Below, one piece after another: positions 45,201 through 55,100 of a DNA stretch of 64,000 nt. The stretch is from Muricea muricata (lineage: Eukaryota > Cnidaria > Anthozoa > Malacalcyonacea > Plexauridae): NCBI GenBank assembly GCA_963855995.1, contig OY979721.1, positions 4,526,001 to 4,590,000 on the forward strand, read 5' to 3'. Position numbers and translations under genes: made by a program. Position 1 is the stretch's first letter. Every line of letters starts with the position of its first letter. Below the pieces are notes generated by a model, which was not told the origin of the DNA, ran no database searches, and saw only the letters and a program-made list of their open reading frames with translations.

Positions 45201-45452
45201 AAGGTTTCTCTGTACAATTTAGCTGCTAAACAGTACGTAAACAATATATAAATCAACCTAAATTAGCACTTTTCCTGCAGACATACGAGATACAAGTGGC
45301 GATTCCGAACAGATGAACTAGCAACCCACACTATGACAAAGCTAGCATGTACCAGCGCACAAAAGCGATCTAAAATAAAAGTAAAGCACATTGGAACGTA
45401 CCGGGTTCAATTTAGCGAACTGTTCAAGTTGGTCAGCTCCTCTGATCGGCAT
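36244..45452 (-). CDS. CAT: Catalase
   Basis: Eleven coding exons join in frame to a 508-residue protein: 45402-45452, 43431-43713, 42882-43012, 42355-42405, 41173-41352, 40610-40720, 40396-40476, 39904-40192, 38305-38381, 37127-37288 and 36244-36354. It disproportionates hydrogen peroxide to water and oxygen using haem. Catalytic residues are in place: His70 (ERVVHAKG), Asn143 ([12 protein letters not shown]) and the haem-ligand Tyr353 ([14 protein letters not shown]); their spacing (73 and 210) equals that of vertebrate catalase. The C-terminal helical part ([17 protein letters not shown]) is present. Oddities: exon 4 is only 51 bp, and the final residues (VNIIPGLS) come from repeat-derived sequence and give no peroxisomal SKL/ANL-type signal, so an alternative last exon is possible. 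Animal catalases are normally peroxisomal. Confidence 0.93.
36445..36683. mobile_element. MITE of the GGGGCCGGTTGTTCGAAG family
   Basis: Ends CTGGGGCCAGTTGTTCAAAA and TTTGAACAACTGGCCCCTG are complementary; interior carries CAACCCTGAACCC / ACCCAGGGTT near the ends. About 239 bp, in the last catalase intron. Confidence 0.8.
36685..36850 (+). repeat. 114-bp dispersed repeat in a catalase intron
   Basis: About 1.5 copies (TCTATCAGTTCTAAACTGTT, CAAGTAAGGATCATCCC), with another fragment at 36390-36440. Confidence 0.8.
37986..38180. mobile_element. Palindromic MITE of about 195 bp
   Basis: Left arm with TACGATTTGTCGCATACAAT and TCTTACTCT pairs with the right arm (AGAGTAAGAATCGTATGCGA, CAAATCGTATTG) over more than 50 bp. 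It lies in the intron between catalase exons 9 and 10. Confidence 0.85.
38720..38897. mobile_element. Long near-perfect hairpin, arms about 78 bp
   Basis: AGGAAATTACACGGTTCGAG to ATAATACCGCGAGTGC on the left is mirrored by GCACGAGCGGTATTAT to AATTTCCT on the right, with only a few mismatches and a loop of a few bases near 38808. It forms one end of a larger repeat that continues to about 39285. Confidence 0.85.
39020..39285 (-). repeat. Dispersed repeat matching 2590-2850 in reverse
   Basis: Shares AACCACCTTGTGAACATTTT, CTACATGACGTATAGC and TTAATCGGCACACTTTTTAA with the reverse complement of 2590-2850. It carries inverted GTGCCGATTAA motifs and joins the hairpin at 38720. Confidence 0.75.
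39595..39790. repeat. 114-bp dispersed repeat, head-to-head fragments
   Basis: A forward fragment (ATTTATTGATACTGGATAGC) is followed by a reverse fragment (CTCCTGTAGTAATTGACACT, AAGACAGTTTAGAACTGAT) in the intron between catalase exons 8 and 9. Confidence 0.7.
43714..45401. other. First catalase intron; no gene
   Basis: Contains a block rich in TTTTCCAGG motifs (44050-44310) and a short inverted pair with GCCGAAGATCTTCAGCG / TCTTCGGCGT near 44830-44905. I see no exon. Confidence 0.5.
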
Positions 45453-46157
45453 TTTGAAAGCTTTTACAAACAAACGTGCAACACCTTCGCGAAGCAAACA
45501 CAAAACAACTTGATATTTTATCCTCTCGAATGATAAAGTAGGCCGGACTCTTGACGTTTAAATAATTATTTACTTAAGCTTCCACATAATATTTCCAATT
45601 TTCGCCCTCAATAAATGCCTACCATACGAATATGGGTATTTTTGTTGTAAATCAGGCCTCAGTTATTGGGAAAGTTTATGTGTGTGAAGAGGAACATGAC
45701 ATGAACTTAAACGATATTTCATATTCAGTAACCTCTGTGTAGTTCACTGACTGAAAGTCCATTAGAAGAAAAACTATTGTTATTGTACAATATGTATTGT
45801 ATATTTTCACACTTGCTTTGAGCATGTCTGAGCAAAGAATGTTGCAAGATATTAGCAGAAACTTAAAATGTACTGAAATATATAACATTGCTTTGTGCTA
45901 GATACTACGTTGTACAAAATTGCGGAAAAATAAAAATCTTGAAATACACTCCCTCTCAATAGTTTTGCAACAGTTGTATGTATATCTTATAGTAAATTCA
46001 ATATAAATCACAAAATTAGAATTTTTGTGAATTTTCCTTAACGTGGAAGCAGCAAACGTCACGCCGGAAAAAAGTCAAATACACATTATGCTAATCAGCG
46101 TCAATGACGCGCTTCATATGGCGGTAGCGATGGTTTCCGTTTAATAAAAGCACTTCT

Positions 46158-46232
46158 AAAATTGCCAACACTGCGGCAGTGAAAACGTGATTGTGACCAG
46201 CACTGCGGCAGTGAAAACGTGATTGTGACCAT
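46158..46232. repeat. 32-bp tandem duplication
   Basis: CACTGCGGCAGTGAAAACGT then GATTGTGACC occurs twice with a 32-bp period. Each unit holds the palindrome CACTGCGGCAGTG. Confidence 0.9.
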
Positions 46233-46314
46233 CCAGGACCACGAAGTCCAGAATAAGTTGGTATTATCATCTTGTATGGACACCCAACTCACAATATTAC
46301 CACATTAGAAAATA

Positions 46315-46460
46315 AAACCAAAACTAAACTAAAGTTATTAATCGCTCTATCTTCCTAGAGGTTAAAAAAGGACTATTTTTTATTTGGAAAGCTCTGTCAG
46401 TCCACGAAAGATTATCACTTATTATCGGTCCAGCGTAACTACAGAAGGGAACCTAAGCCT
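46315..46460 (+). repeat. 114-bp dispersed repeat, degenerate
   Basis: AACTAAACTAAAGTTATTAA, TCTTCCTAGAGGTTA and TTATCGGTCCAGCGTAACTA follow the monomer order; lies upstream of catalase. Confidence 0.65.
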
Positions 46461-46830
46461 TTTTGTACATGCACAAGATATAGTTTGTTATCCTAAAGTG
46501 CTGTCTCATCAGGACTGTTTTTTTTTATTCAGTGCTTCACTTCAAAAGGTAATACTTGCAAAATATTAGACCAACAGGAAACTGAACTCCATATATGTTT
46601 AAGTACGGACAGTAGGAACTCAAAACTAATCACCTTGAACGCCACCTACGTATGGCAAAAAAAAAACTCATGCCAAAAAGTTAAAACAACTGGCAAAAGC
46701 TCCAAACAATCTTCTATGTCAAATTGTGATAAAAATTATGTTTGTAATGGCTTGCATAGCAAAACACGTACTAAGAGGGGGTTGGGGATGCGATACCCCC
46801 CTTACTCTAGTCAACAGCGTGGGTTAGAAC

Positions 46831-47390
46831 TACGGTTGGGCGATATTTAAAAAATTAACTCACGATTATTGTCATGGAAAATATCGCGATAATCGATAAT
46901 ATCGCGATTAATGAAAGAAATGACCATTGTTTTCAAGTGCAATTAATATCAAAGCACGTACAATATAAACTTGTATATAATCTTATATTAAAGACATATC
47001 AACAACAGATTAAAGTAATATGAAGGCCTTTCCTTCTCTAATATTTACTGTTCATAACTGTTGTAATATAATGTGTACTGTTCAATTTTATTCTATGTTT
47101 TGTGGAAGGAAAACTAAATTATGAACATGCAGTACAACTAGTACAAAAAGCAATTACAATTTGCCTTGTTAATACACTTTTTGACAGTATATTTGTTGCT
47201 GAAGTGCAAAGATGCTTTCTACTTTTTTAGGATTCTGCAAGTTATACACATATTTCCAAGCAATATCACGATATTCATCGAACATGACGATAATTTCGAT
47301 AAATCGTCACTCAAGTTTTTAGCTTCGATAGGATAACCGCGATTGGAAATATCACGATTAATCAAAATATCGAAATATCGCCCAACCCTA
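46831..47390. mobile_element. hAT-like non-autonomous element, 560 bp, 8-bp TSD
   Basis: Ends TACGGTTGGGCGATATTT and AAATATCGCCCAACCCTA are inverted with one mismatch in the first 18 bp. The 8-bp GTTAGAAC is directly repeated at 46823-46830 and 47391-47398. The subterminal parts hold many ATCGCGAT/ATATCG palindromes. No transposase frame is seen. Confidence 0.9.
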
Positions 47391-48059
47391 GTTAGAACAA
47401 AGTTTATGCCGGCAAAAATGAAACTTGTCGGTAAATAAAGCGAAAACAGTATGGATATCGGAAACGGTATCCGGAATGAATGATCTGGTAGGGGTGCTCT
47501 GCCAGCTCCAATGACTATTTCGTCATGATTTGTGTTAGTCTTAGTCATGTGTGTCATTTTGAAGGCAAAATACAGGAGTATTAAATTTTAGCATGATTAA
47601 TGCATGATCTCTCATACTTTTTACAGTGCCTTTTTGATGAGATATTTCAGTGCTTTTGCCATTTGTCAGTCAGTTACGTCAGTTGTCTTTGTCTTGAATT
47701 AATGCACAAAACTATTGAAATATCGACACGGAAAGTACAGATTAAGGACAAATATAATCATGCTATTAATTTTCCAAATCGTCTCTCAATGAAACAACAA
47801 TAGTCAATTGAAATCATCAATCAAAAAAGAAATGTGTGTGTTTTATATCATAAAAATGTTTACATAAGCAAGGGAGAACTCTAGAAAAATTTTTAATTTG
47901 CCGAAGTATGCGACGCCGTTCCCATCACATCATCCGTGCGTGTGCATATAATTACGCCCAGTATGACGCAAATTATATAACTAAATCTCATTATTATTTA
48001 TATTAAGTAATATTTAATACAACAGCACGAGTGCTTTATCAGGTATAAAGACGCCTGAG

Positions 48060-48205
48060 ACCGGTTGTATAAAAAAGTGATTAAAGTTAACTATGATTAG
48101 TGGAAATGTGAACCAATCACAACAACATATTTTGTCCTTGATCACTATTTAACTACAAAACAGTGATTAAAAAAGTGATTAAGAGTTTTCTACCACCGGC
48201 CCCAT
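48060..48205. mobile_element. Short MITE, ACCGGTTG/CACCGGCC ends
   Basis: GAGACCGGTTGTATAAAAAA and GTTTTCTACCACCGGCCCC bracket inverted AAAAAGTGATTAA / TTAACTA-rich sequence. It resembles the GGGGCCGGTTGTTCGAAG family. Confidence 0.55.
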
Positions 48206-48455
48206 GCAGATACAGCTGAGTTTTACACCTGATAAAGCAAGGCAGCCAGTACTTCAAATGGCTTAATTAAAAAAAAAAAGATCCATCTTATACCCATCTT
48301 GCATGTGATCTTGTTCAAGCAGAGAAAATGAAGGCAAAAATTTTGTGTAAGTCATCAAACTTAAAGACTTAAAGGCTCCTTCCTGGCCATGATTTCCTTT
48401 GTGTTTTCCCAACAACTTATGATTTTTTAAAGCAATTTAATTGGTACTTACATAT

Positions 48456-51254
48456 CTACAATGTAGAATCAGTCATCTTCACCCGATCTTTCTCGTATAA
48501 CCAGCCATGGTAAAGGTTTAATTTATGATCATCTGGCAAAACATCTTTGTATTCTCCCAAACAGAATATTCTAAACGAGTCATTGCCATATTTTCCAATA
48601 CCGTACAGTTCGCAAGGGGAATGCCAGCTCTTGGTTAGGTATTCTTTTGAAAAGCGAATTAGGATCTGTGCACGCTTACGGAACAAGCCCAAAGGTTGAA
48701 TTATACCTAAGAAGAAATATAAAGAACAGTTTACAACAGATAGAGCTATCCAGTATACATAAAACGTTAGTTTAGGTTTCCTCTTGTACTGTAAGGATCA
48801 TCTCTTATTGATCCAGTGTTACTACAGGTCCTGTAGTAACACTAGATCAATAAGAGATGATCTTTACTGGACCTCTTGAAGAACAGTTTAGAACTCATAG
48901 AGCTCTCCATCCAGTATAAAGTGCCTATGAAACAAAATTTTCTCCACCTATTTTAAGATTATGTTGGGAAGATCACTTAAAATGACAATATAACTTCTTT
49001 GCTAGAATTTTTTCAACTGTCTTACTTGTCGAGATATTCAATTTTATTTGATATGATAAATTAACAGGGACGTCATTATTATTACCCCTCGTCATAAATT
49101 AACCAGCATGTCTTCGTAGCTTAAATTCGTAGCTTAACTTATCAAGAACAGTCCAGGACTGATAGAGCTACCTACTCAGTATAAAGCTAATGTGCACATA
49201 GTGTACACATGAGGTTGTTTCGTAGCGCTTTTACAACAGTCAAAATGAAAACGATATGAACTACAAAAATTCTCATCACATTGTAGTAAATTAGACAAAT
49301 ATAAGATTGTTGAAATCGACAAAAAGTATAACTCCAGTGACGTATGAATAATAAACTCCTTTAAATGTTAAACCTTTACAAAAAACCCTGCCATTCTATC
49401 AAAATAAAGTGATATTAATTCTAATGTCTCTCGCTCACGCCAATGTTCGTATTCTCGTCCTGTTGTATTTTCCTTCCCTCGTGCTCCCTTGATTGACAGT
49501 TTGTTCATTTCAATCCAAAATATACATTCATTATTAACATGCATGCCGAGGACAACATGAAGTTTTCGGTATTTGTCCTTAGACGAGGTTTATGCTAGTT
49601 TTCATTAAATCATGTCATCAAGTCGGGCATTTTTTGAAATAATTACGAATAAAACGCTCGGAAACGACAGTGCAGTAGACTTAGTTGCGTTCAGAATTCA
49701 TTTTGTGGTAGCAACGGATTAATAAGAGATTATCCTTATACTGGACCTCTAAAAGGAACAGTTTAGGAGCGTATATAAATATAGTTCAGTGTTATAGTTT
49801 AATTTAGCTTTCTCCTGTAGTAACACTGGATATACAAGAGATGGACCTTACTGAACCTCTAGGAAGGACTTATAAAGCAATCCATAAGTAAAGCATACTG
49901 TACCTTCAATTGCTTTTGCATCAGCCCAAGATGTCACATCAGCATTAGGAAATTGCTCGAAAAACATCCACATGACAGGAATAGCATTCCTTCCACCTGT
50001 TTTGTTAAGAAAAATTGTGGCAACCAGCAACTTCCATGGATCTGCATAGAGTTGCTCTTGAATCAAGTTAAAGGGAGACTTTGGAGGCACGTACTTCAGA
50101 CGGTAGAATTTCTGTAAACCCGGGGGCAAACTTTCAAAATGTTTCGGCATGTTGTCTTCAGACGTCATCCTTACCATTCGCCTTTCTGGAGGTGGTAAGG
50201 GGAACGTGTCCGTTAGGAGTTCATTTTGGTTGGACATGGAGCTTGTGGAAGGCTCAGAGGACACTTCAACGAAGTCACTAAATGGTTTGGGGGAAAAAGA
50301 ATTCTGCATTCCAGGGGATTGAGTTTCAGGCTCTTCCACAATCTTTTCTTGTGACGGTAAGCAAACTGTTCTGGTTTGTGAAGTTTGATAGATCAACTTC
50401 TGTTTACTGCAATCGCTTATCTTTGATGGTATAGGGGACCAGTTATTATTTTGGAAGTAAGGACTTGTTTGAATTTTAGTTGGTTGTGAAATACCAAGAC
50501 CAACTTCTTCTTCAGATACTACTTGCTTAGCTGTTTCCTTTCCATGCAATAAACTTCCTTCGTTCTGCAAAGATAATTAAAGCCTTAAAATTAACCTAGA
50601 TCGACACGAATATTTTCGTTAATTACACATCACAAGTACCCAAGTAATCGACATGAACAAAAGACTTCATACTTCAAGTCGCCTCACGAGGTTGAGAGCC
50701 GTTTCAAAATTGTCTACTTTTTTCATACAACCTGTAGATAGCTCCAGTATACATTAACGCTATTCGTAACTCACCTTTCCTTCAACACAACTGCCAGATA
50801 GTCCACCATCGATTGGAACATGAGAATTCTTGGCTTGATCTTCAACGAAGTACACAGAATGAGTCCTCGTTTGACATTCCTTGCGCTCTTCTAACTTTGT
50901 AAACTGTTTCTCAGCCACATCTCTACCAGCTCTGAAGCAAAACAACTCCAGGGGAATATCCAAGTCGTTTCTCTTCAAGTATCTTGAAATTTCTCGTCGT
51001 GAACGGTGTCGTTTCCCATCAGGGTTTACGAAGTAGACATCAAATTTTCCCGCCGTTTTTCCGGACTTTCTCTGACATACAATACGTTCCCATCCAGGCA
51101 CAGGACAGTCAGATGTAGTTACATTCAGCTGTTGGTTCATGGTTTCGTTTCTAGAAAATGATGAATATCGTTCATATGATGATGATTCGATGGGAACCTT
51201 AGTCGCACCATTAAAATTAACTTGGATGATTTGGTACGGTCCATCTGCCTTCAT
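48456..51254 (-). CDS. MBD4: Methyl-CpG-binding domain 4 thymine/uracil DNA glycosylase
   Basis: Three coding exons (50775-51254, 49904-50564, 48456-48706) give 463 residues. The MBD is at residues about 51-107, with [37 protein letters not shown] and RYL. A disordered Ser/Pro/Glu linker follows to about residue 300. The helix-hairpin-helix glycosylase domain occupies about 320-463: [39 protein letters not shown], then [14 protein letters not shown] with the catalytic Asp423 (Asp560 in human), and [14 protein letters not shown] at the end. Known: MBD4 removes T or U opposite G at CpG, repairing 5-methylcytosine deamination in the nucleus. Phases match at both introns (0, 1). The first exon begins at the first ATG; further N-terminal or 5'UTR exons are possible. 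Presence implies that the genome has CpG methylation. Confidence 0.94.
48720..48930. repeat. 114-bp dispersed repeat, copies arranged head to head (hairpin)
   Basis: Reverse, forward and reverse fragments adjoin. The arms 48791-48828 and 48830-48867 are inverted around the single base at 48829 (ACTACAGG T CCTGTAGT) with only a few mismatches. It lies in the second MBD4 intron. Confidence 0.85.
48931..49700. other. MBD4 intron 2, remainder
   Basis: Apart from a short 114-bp repeat fragment near 49140-49180, no gene or structured repeat is visible. Confidence 0.5.
49700..49870 (-). repeat. 114-bp dispersed repeat, reverse orientation
   Basis: About 1.5 copies (GGAACAGTTTAGGAGC, CTCCTGTAGTAACACTGGAT) next to MBD4 exon 2. 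Confidence 0.75.
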
Positions 51255-51490
51255 GGTGATTTGTTTCTGAACTAACTACAATTACAAAATACTTTGATAC
51301 AGTAGGTCTTATATACCCACATTAGCATTAGAACGGGGTATATAATATACTGTATATTTGTAAGGTGAACAAAAAAAATTATTGCAAAATATCACACAAC
51401 ACAACACGAAGCAGAATTGGATTGATTTTTTTTAATTATTTGTAATTTTGATAAATTATAACTTAATAATTACATTAGAGAACTGAGGTC

Positions 51491-51676
51491 CTACACGCGT
51501 AAAACATATAACTCAGAGTTTTTAGGACAACTTCGTAACAAGTCAAAATATTTACAGTCAAGCTTGTTACAAATCATCAACAAGTTGTTCCCAACTTGTT
51601 GACAACTTAAGACAAGCAGTGCACACACAACTTGTTGGCACACGTGTCACAAGGTCTGAGATTTTTTACGTGTGTG
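51491..51676. mobile_element. MITE with ACACGCGTAAAA/TTTTTTACGTGTG ends
   Basis: The ends are short inverted repeats with adjoining CTCAGA / TCTGAG; the interior is a set of inverted AACTTGTTGACAAC-type motifs. It lies upstream of MBD4. Confidence 0.65.
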
Positions 51677-52174
51677 CTCAAAGAGAGAGAGAGCTATTTG
51701 CGGTCGAAAAGCATTGGCATTTAATGCCTTTTGTGACGACTTACTGATAACTGAATCATGATTTGTGAAGGTCTCTTATGTGACTTTGATCATCTCAAGG
51801 AACCGGTAGTTCAAAGCTGGGTCAGCGCTAAATCTGGGTTAAAGTTCAACACACGGTTTTAGTATTTCTAAACGTTTGTTTGTTTTAAAACTTCATATAC
51901 CAAAACTACTATTGATCCAGACATGATTTGTGCAAAAATATTCCCAAACTTACAAACAAACTGCCTTGAAATCACTTTCAAACTTTACGCTAACCCTAGG
52001 TGAAGCTAATCGCTTTTTGAACAACCCACACTCTTGTGTTTATTGGACAGAGCTCATGCAGTGATTCGAGTATATGTACAATTGCATTCGAATATGCCTA
52101 AATCATAACAAATTTTTATCTAAGGTGTCGTCTCTCTTTCAATGTTTTTCCAACTAAAAACACAATCTTGTGTG

Positions 52175-55100
52175 TCATAATTCTTCGTTTTCCAATTTCT
52201 TTAGAAGATCTTCCATTATGCCAAATCCCTAAATGAAATCAAGGACTTTTACTTGATTTGCTAATTTAAAGTTGCATTTAGGCTGATCATGCGAAGAGAT
52301 ATCTGAATGGAACAACGGTACTTCCACACTGCCGGGATGTTTCTGTATGGCCTTTGTATTCACTATAGTCCATTTACCGACAATTCCACGGAAATCATGA
52401 AATTCTTATTTATGGAGTTAGAACCAGTCTGCACTTACTCTATCCTTCCCACCAACTCTTAACCTGGTACTCAAATTATGTTTCACTCACAATATGATTC
52501 TATCCCCAACACTAATACTAAATCTTAACACCTAACTCCAACACCTACTACAGTATTACCCTCAGTTAATAAATCTTAACCCTACCAACCCTCATCTCAA
52601 TCACCCATCAACCACACCCCTAATAACAGTGCCACCCCTCCACAACCCACCGCCAGCAAACATCTTCTTCTAGCAAGGCAATTCCAATGTCCCTATACCT
52701 TATGCGCACCACTGGACAACACAGTTGCGGCACATGTCTCGGCAAAGGAATTAAACCATCCAACTCCACTCACTGTTATAATTCCTTCTTGTTCAAACAC
52801 AGTCCTACAATGAGAAAACCATTTTATGTTAGTTGATCAATTAAATGTAGATACCGGCATTGTCATCTGGATTGATTTACACAGCCAAAAATGAACAACC
52901 TGTCCATGGTTGTTGAGAACAGGATTGAACAAGACAATATTGTTCCGGCTCAATAACTTGTTCAGTATTGTTGACAACATTGAACAATATTGCCAGCAAA
53001 ACATTGTTCAATTCTGTTTTCACCAGGCTAAAACAGGTTGTTCTGTGTAATAGACGGACTATATGGACGCAAGTTCGCTATCCAAACTAATGCACAGAAT
53101 CATGATTTTTTTACCACTAGACAATTTGCATGTTAGACGAAATTTTCTTCTTATTATGTTTGTGGTGTTATTCTGAGTCTATATCGACACCGAACAAGCT
53201 GAAAAATTGAACCTGTGACAGAGTGACCTCTGAAAGCCACTGGACTGTCATTTCTCTGCTAAGCTATGCAGTCAGGTCAGTGGAAGCATATTACAATACT
53301 TTAAAATCACGACTTTTACAGTGTCTTTGTGCTTAAAATTACTTTTAAGATCAGTTGAGTTGGCAGAGAATTGGGCTGGTATTCCAAAGGTGGTTGAATA
53401 CTCACTGCGGTCAGGCATATTCATCAGCTTGCCTGGCGGATGTATAAACTCTGAGTTACACCACAAACTTTACAACAAAATTACCATTCGTTATCTTTAT
53501 CTGAGACTTTGTAAACACTTCGTTCCTCTAACGTTGCTAGTTCTGTGAAGGAAACATTTCTAGTGTACATTGTCATCTTTTTATCTTTTTTATTGAACCA
53601 TATTTCCTCCTCAAAATAAATGGCTGGCCCACTAAAAAACTAATGGAAAAACCCAGAGTTAACCTACACAAATCGATGTCATATCGCATACGCAGCCACA
53701 AATGCACAAGTTATACGGTAGGTTTGTTGCAGCCGTGTTCCCATGCAGTCATCAAGCTGATATCAGGATGTGTTCACTGACATATTGCTTGTTTCAGCTT
53801 GATTATAACTAGTCTGCTTCACCAAGTTGTCAACATGCTTGAAGCAAACTGATTGTCAAAAGTTTTTATCGACAAGCTTGATTCAGCAAGTTTACAATAC
53901 AAATAACAACTGATAAGGATACAGAAGACACAAACCATTTGCAAGGACCAGGGAATGATATTGGCACATTTCCCTTTTCTTTTCATATAATCTACCTGGT
54001 TCTCTACATCTGAAAATAAAACGAAATTAAACTTGCAAGCCTAGCAAAAATAATGTATAGTATATTGGAATAGCTAGATTACTGACACAGAGAATAGTCA
54101 TTAAAAAAAAATTAACCCACGTCACCGAATGGACCTTCCATGATGGAAAAAAACCAAGCTTGGGCCAGTGAAGTCACAGTTGTGAGAGTTTGATAGAGTT
54201 CACTTGTCGTCGTCTAACTTTTTCCACTCTTATGTTATGCGGGTAAAATTTTGAAAGTTTGCAAATTCTCATGGCCAAATCAGTCTTCAATAATTTGAAA
54301 AAATCTCCAGGATCGCCTATTTGTCACTGAACAGCACCATTTTCTGAGGTATCTGTGTTTATTCAGACTGCGTATTGCATTGAAATCATATGAAGCTTAG
54401 CACAATGCACACGTCACTGCATGAATCTTCTTTGATTAAAAAACTAAGTTTAGTGATAAAGAGAGTTTGTTAGAATTCTCCTGTGGTTCTAATGATTTAA
54501 TAATTAAATAATGATTTAATAACAGCGACTAAATTATCATATATAGCAATATAGTGTCAGGAACTCACCACAGTGTCCCCAATTACGGCGCGTCCTTAAT
54601 AATTACACCTAATTGCGCTAATATTAATATCAAAAATATGACAAAACATGACAGGTACCAGATAATATACAACTAACAACAACTTAAATCGCCCTTCTAC
54701 ATTTTTACACATATGGAGTTCCATGTACGCGGATCGTCACAATTGGATAGCGCGTGTTCGTAATATGTCTTAAGTTTTGATTTCAATGTACAGTATAGAT
54801 TCCAATATCTTTGCGACGAACATTACAGCTTAAAATGTCGCATGTTTTACAGGCTTTAATAAAATAAAAAGTTTGAAAGGTCCCAATACTGGCAAACGGT
54901 ATTGAAAATTTAATTAGTAAATAAATAAATAAATAAATAAATAAATCGTTTATTGAATCCAAACTTGCAGCAATCGCTGAATTACAATGGATATTTTACA
55001 AAGGCCTAAAATTACAAGTAGACTTATATAAAACTATACAAATAATTTGATGTAAGATTAAATTAGTATTGGCTTGCACTAGCAATCATAAAAGTGTTTT

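Noticed and set aside
53272..53466. Possible PRELID2 exon reading FIHPPGKLMNMPDR
   Set aside because: It has plausible splice sites but its phase cannot join exon 7, whereas 53485-53542 fits phase and family exactly.
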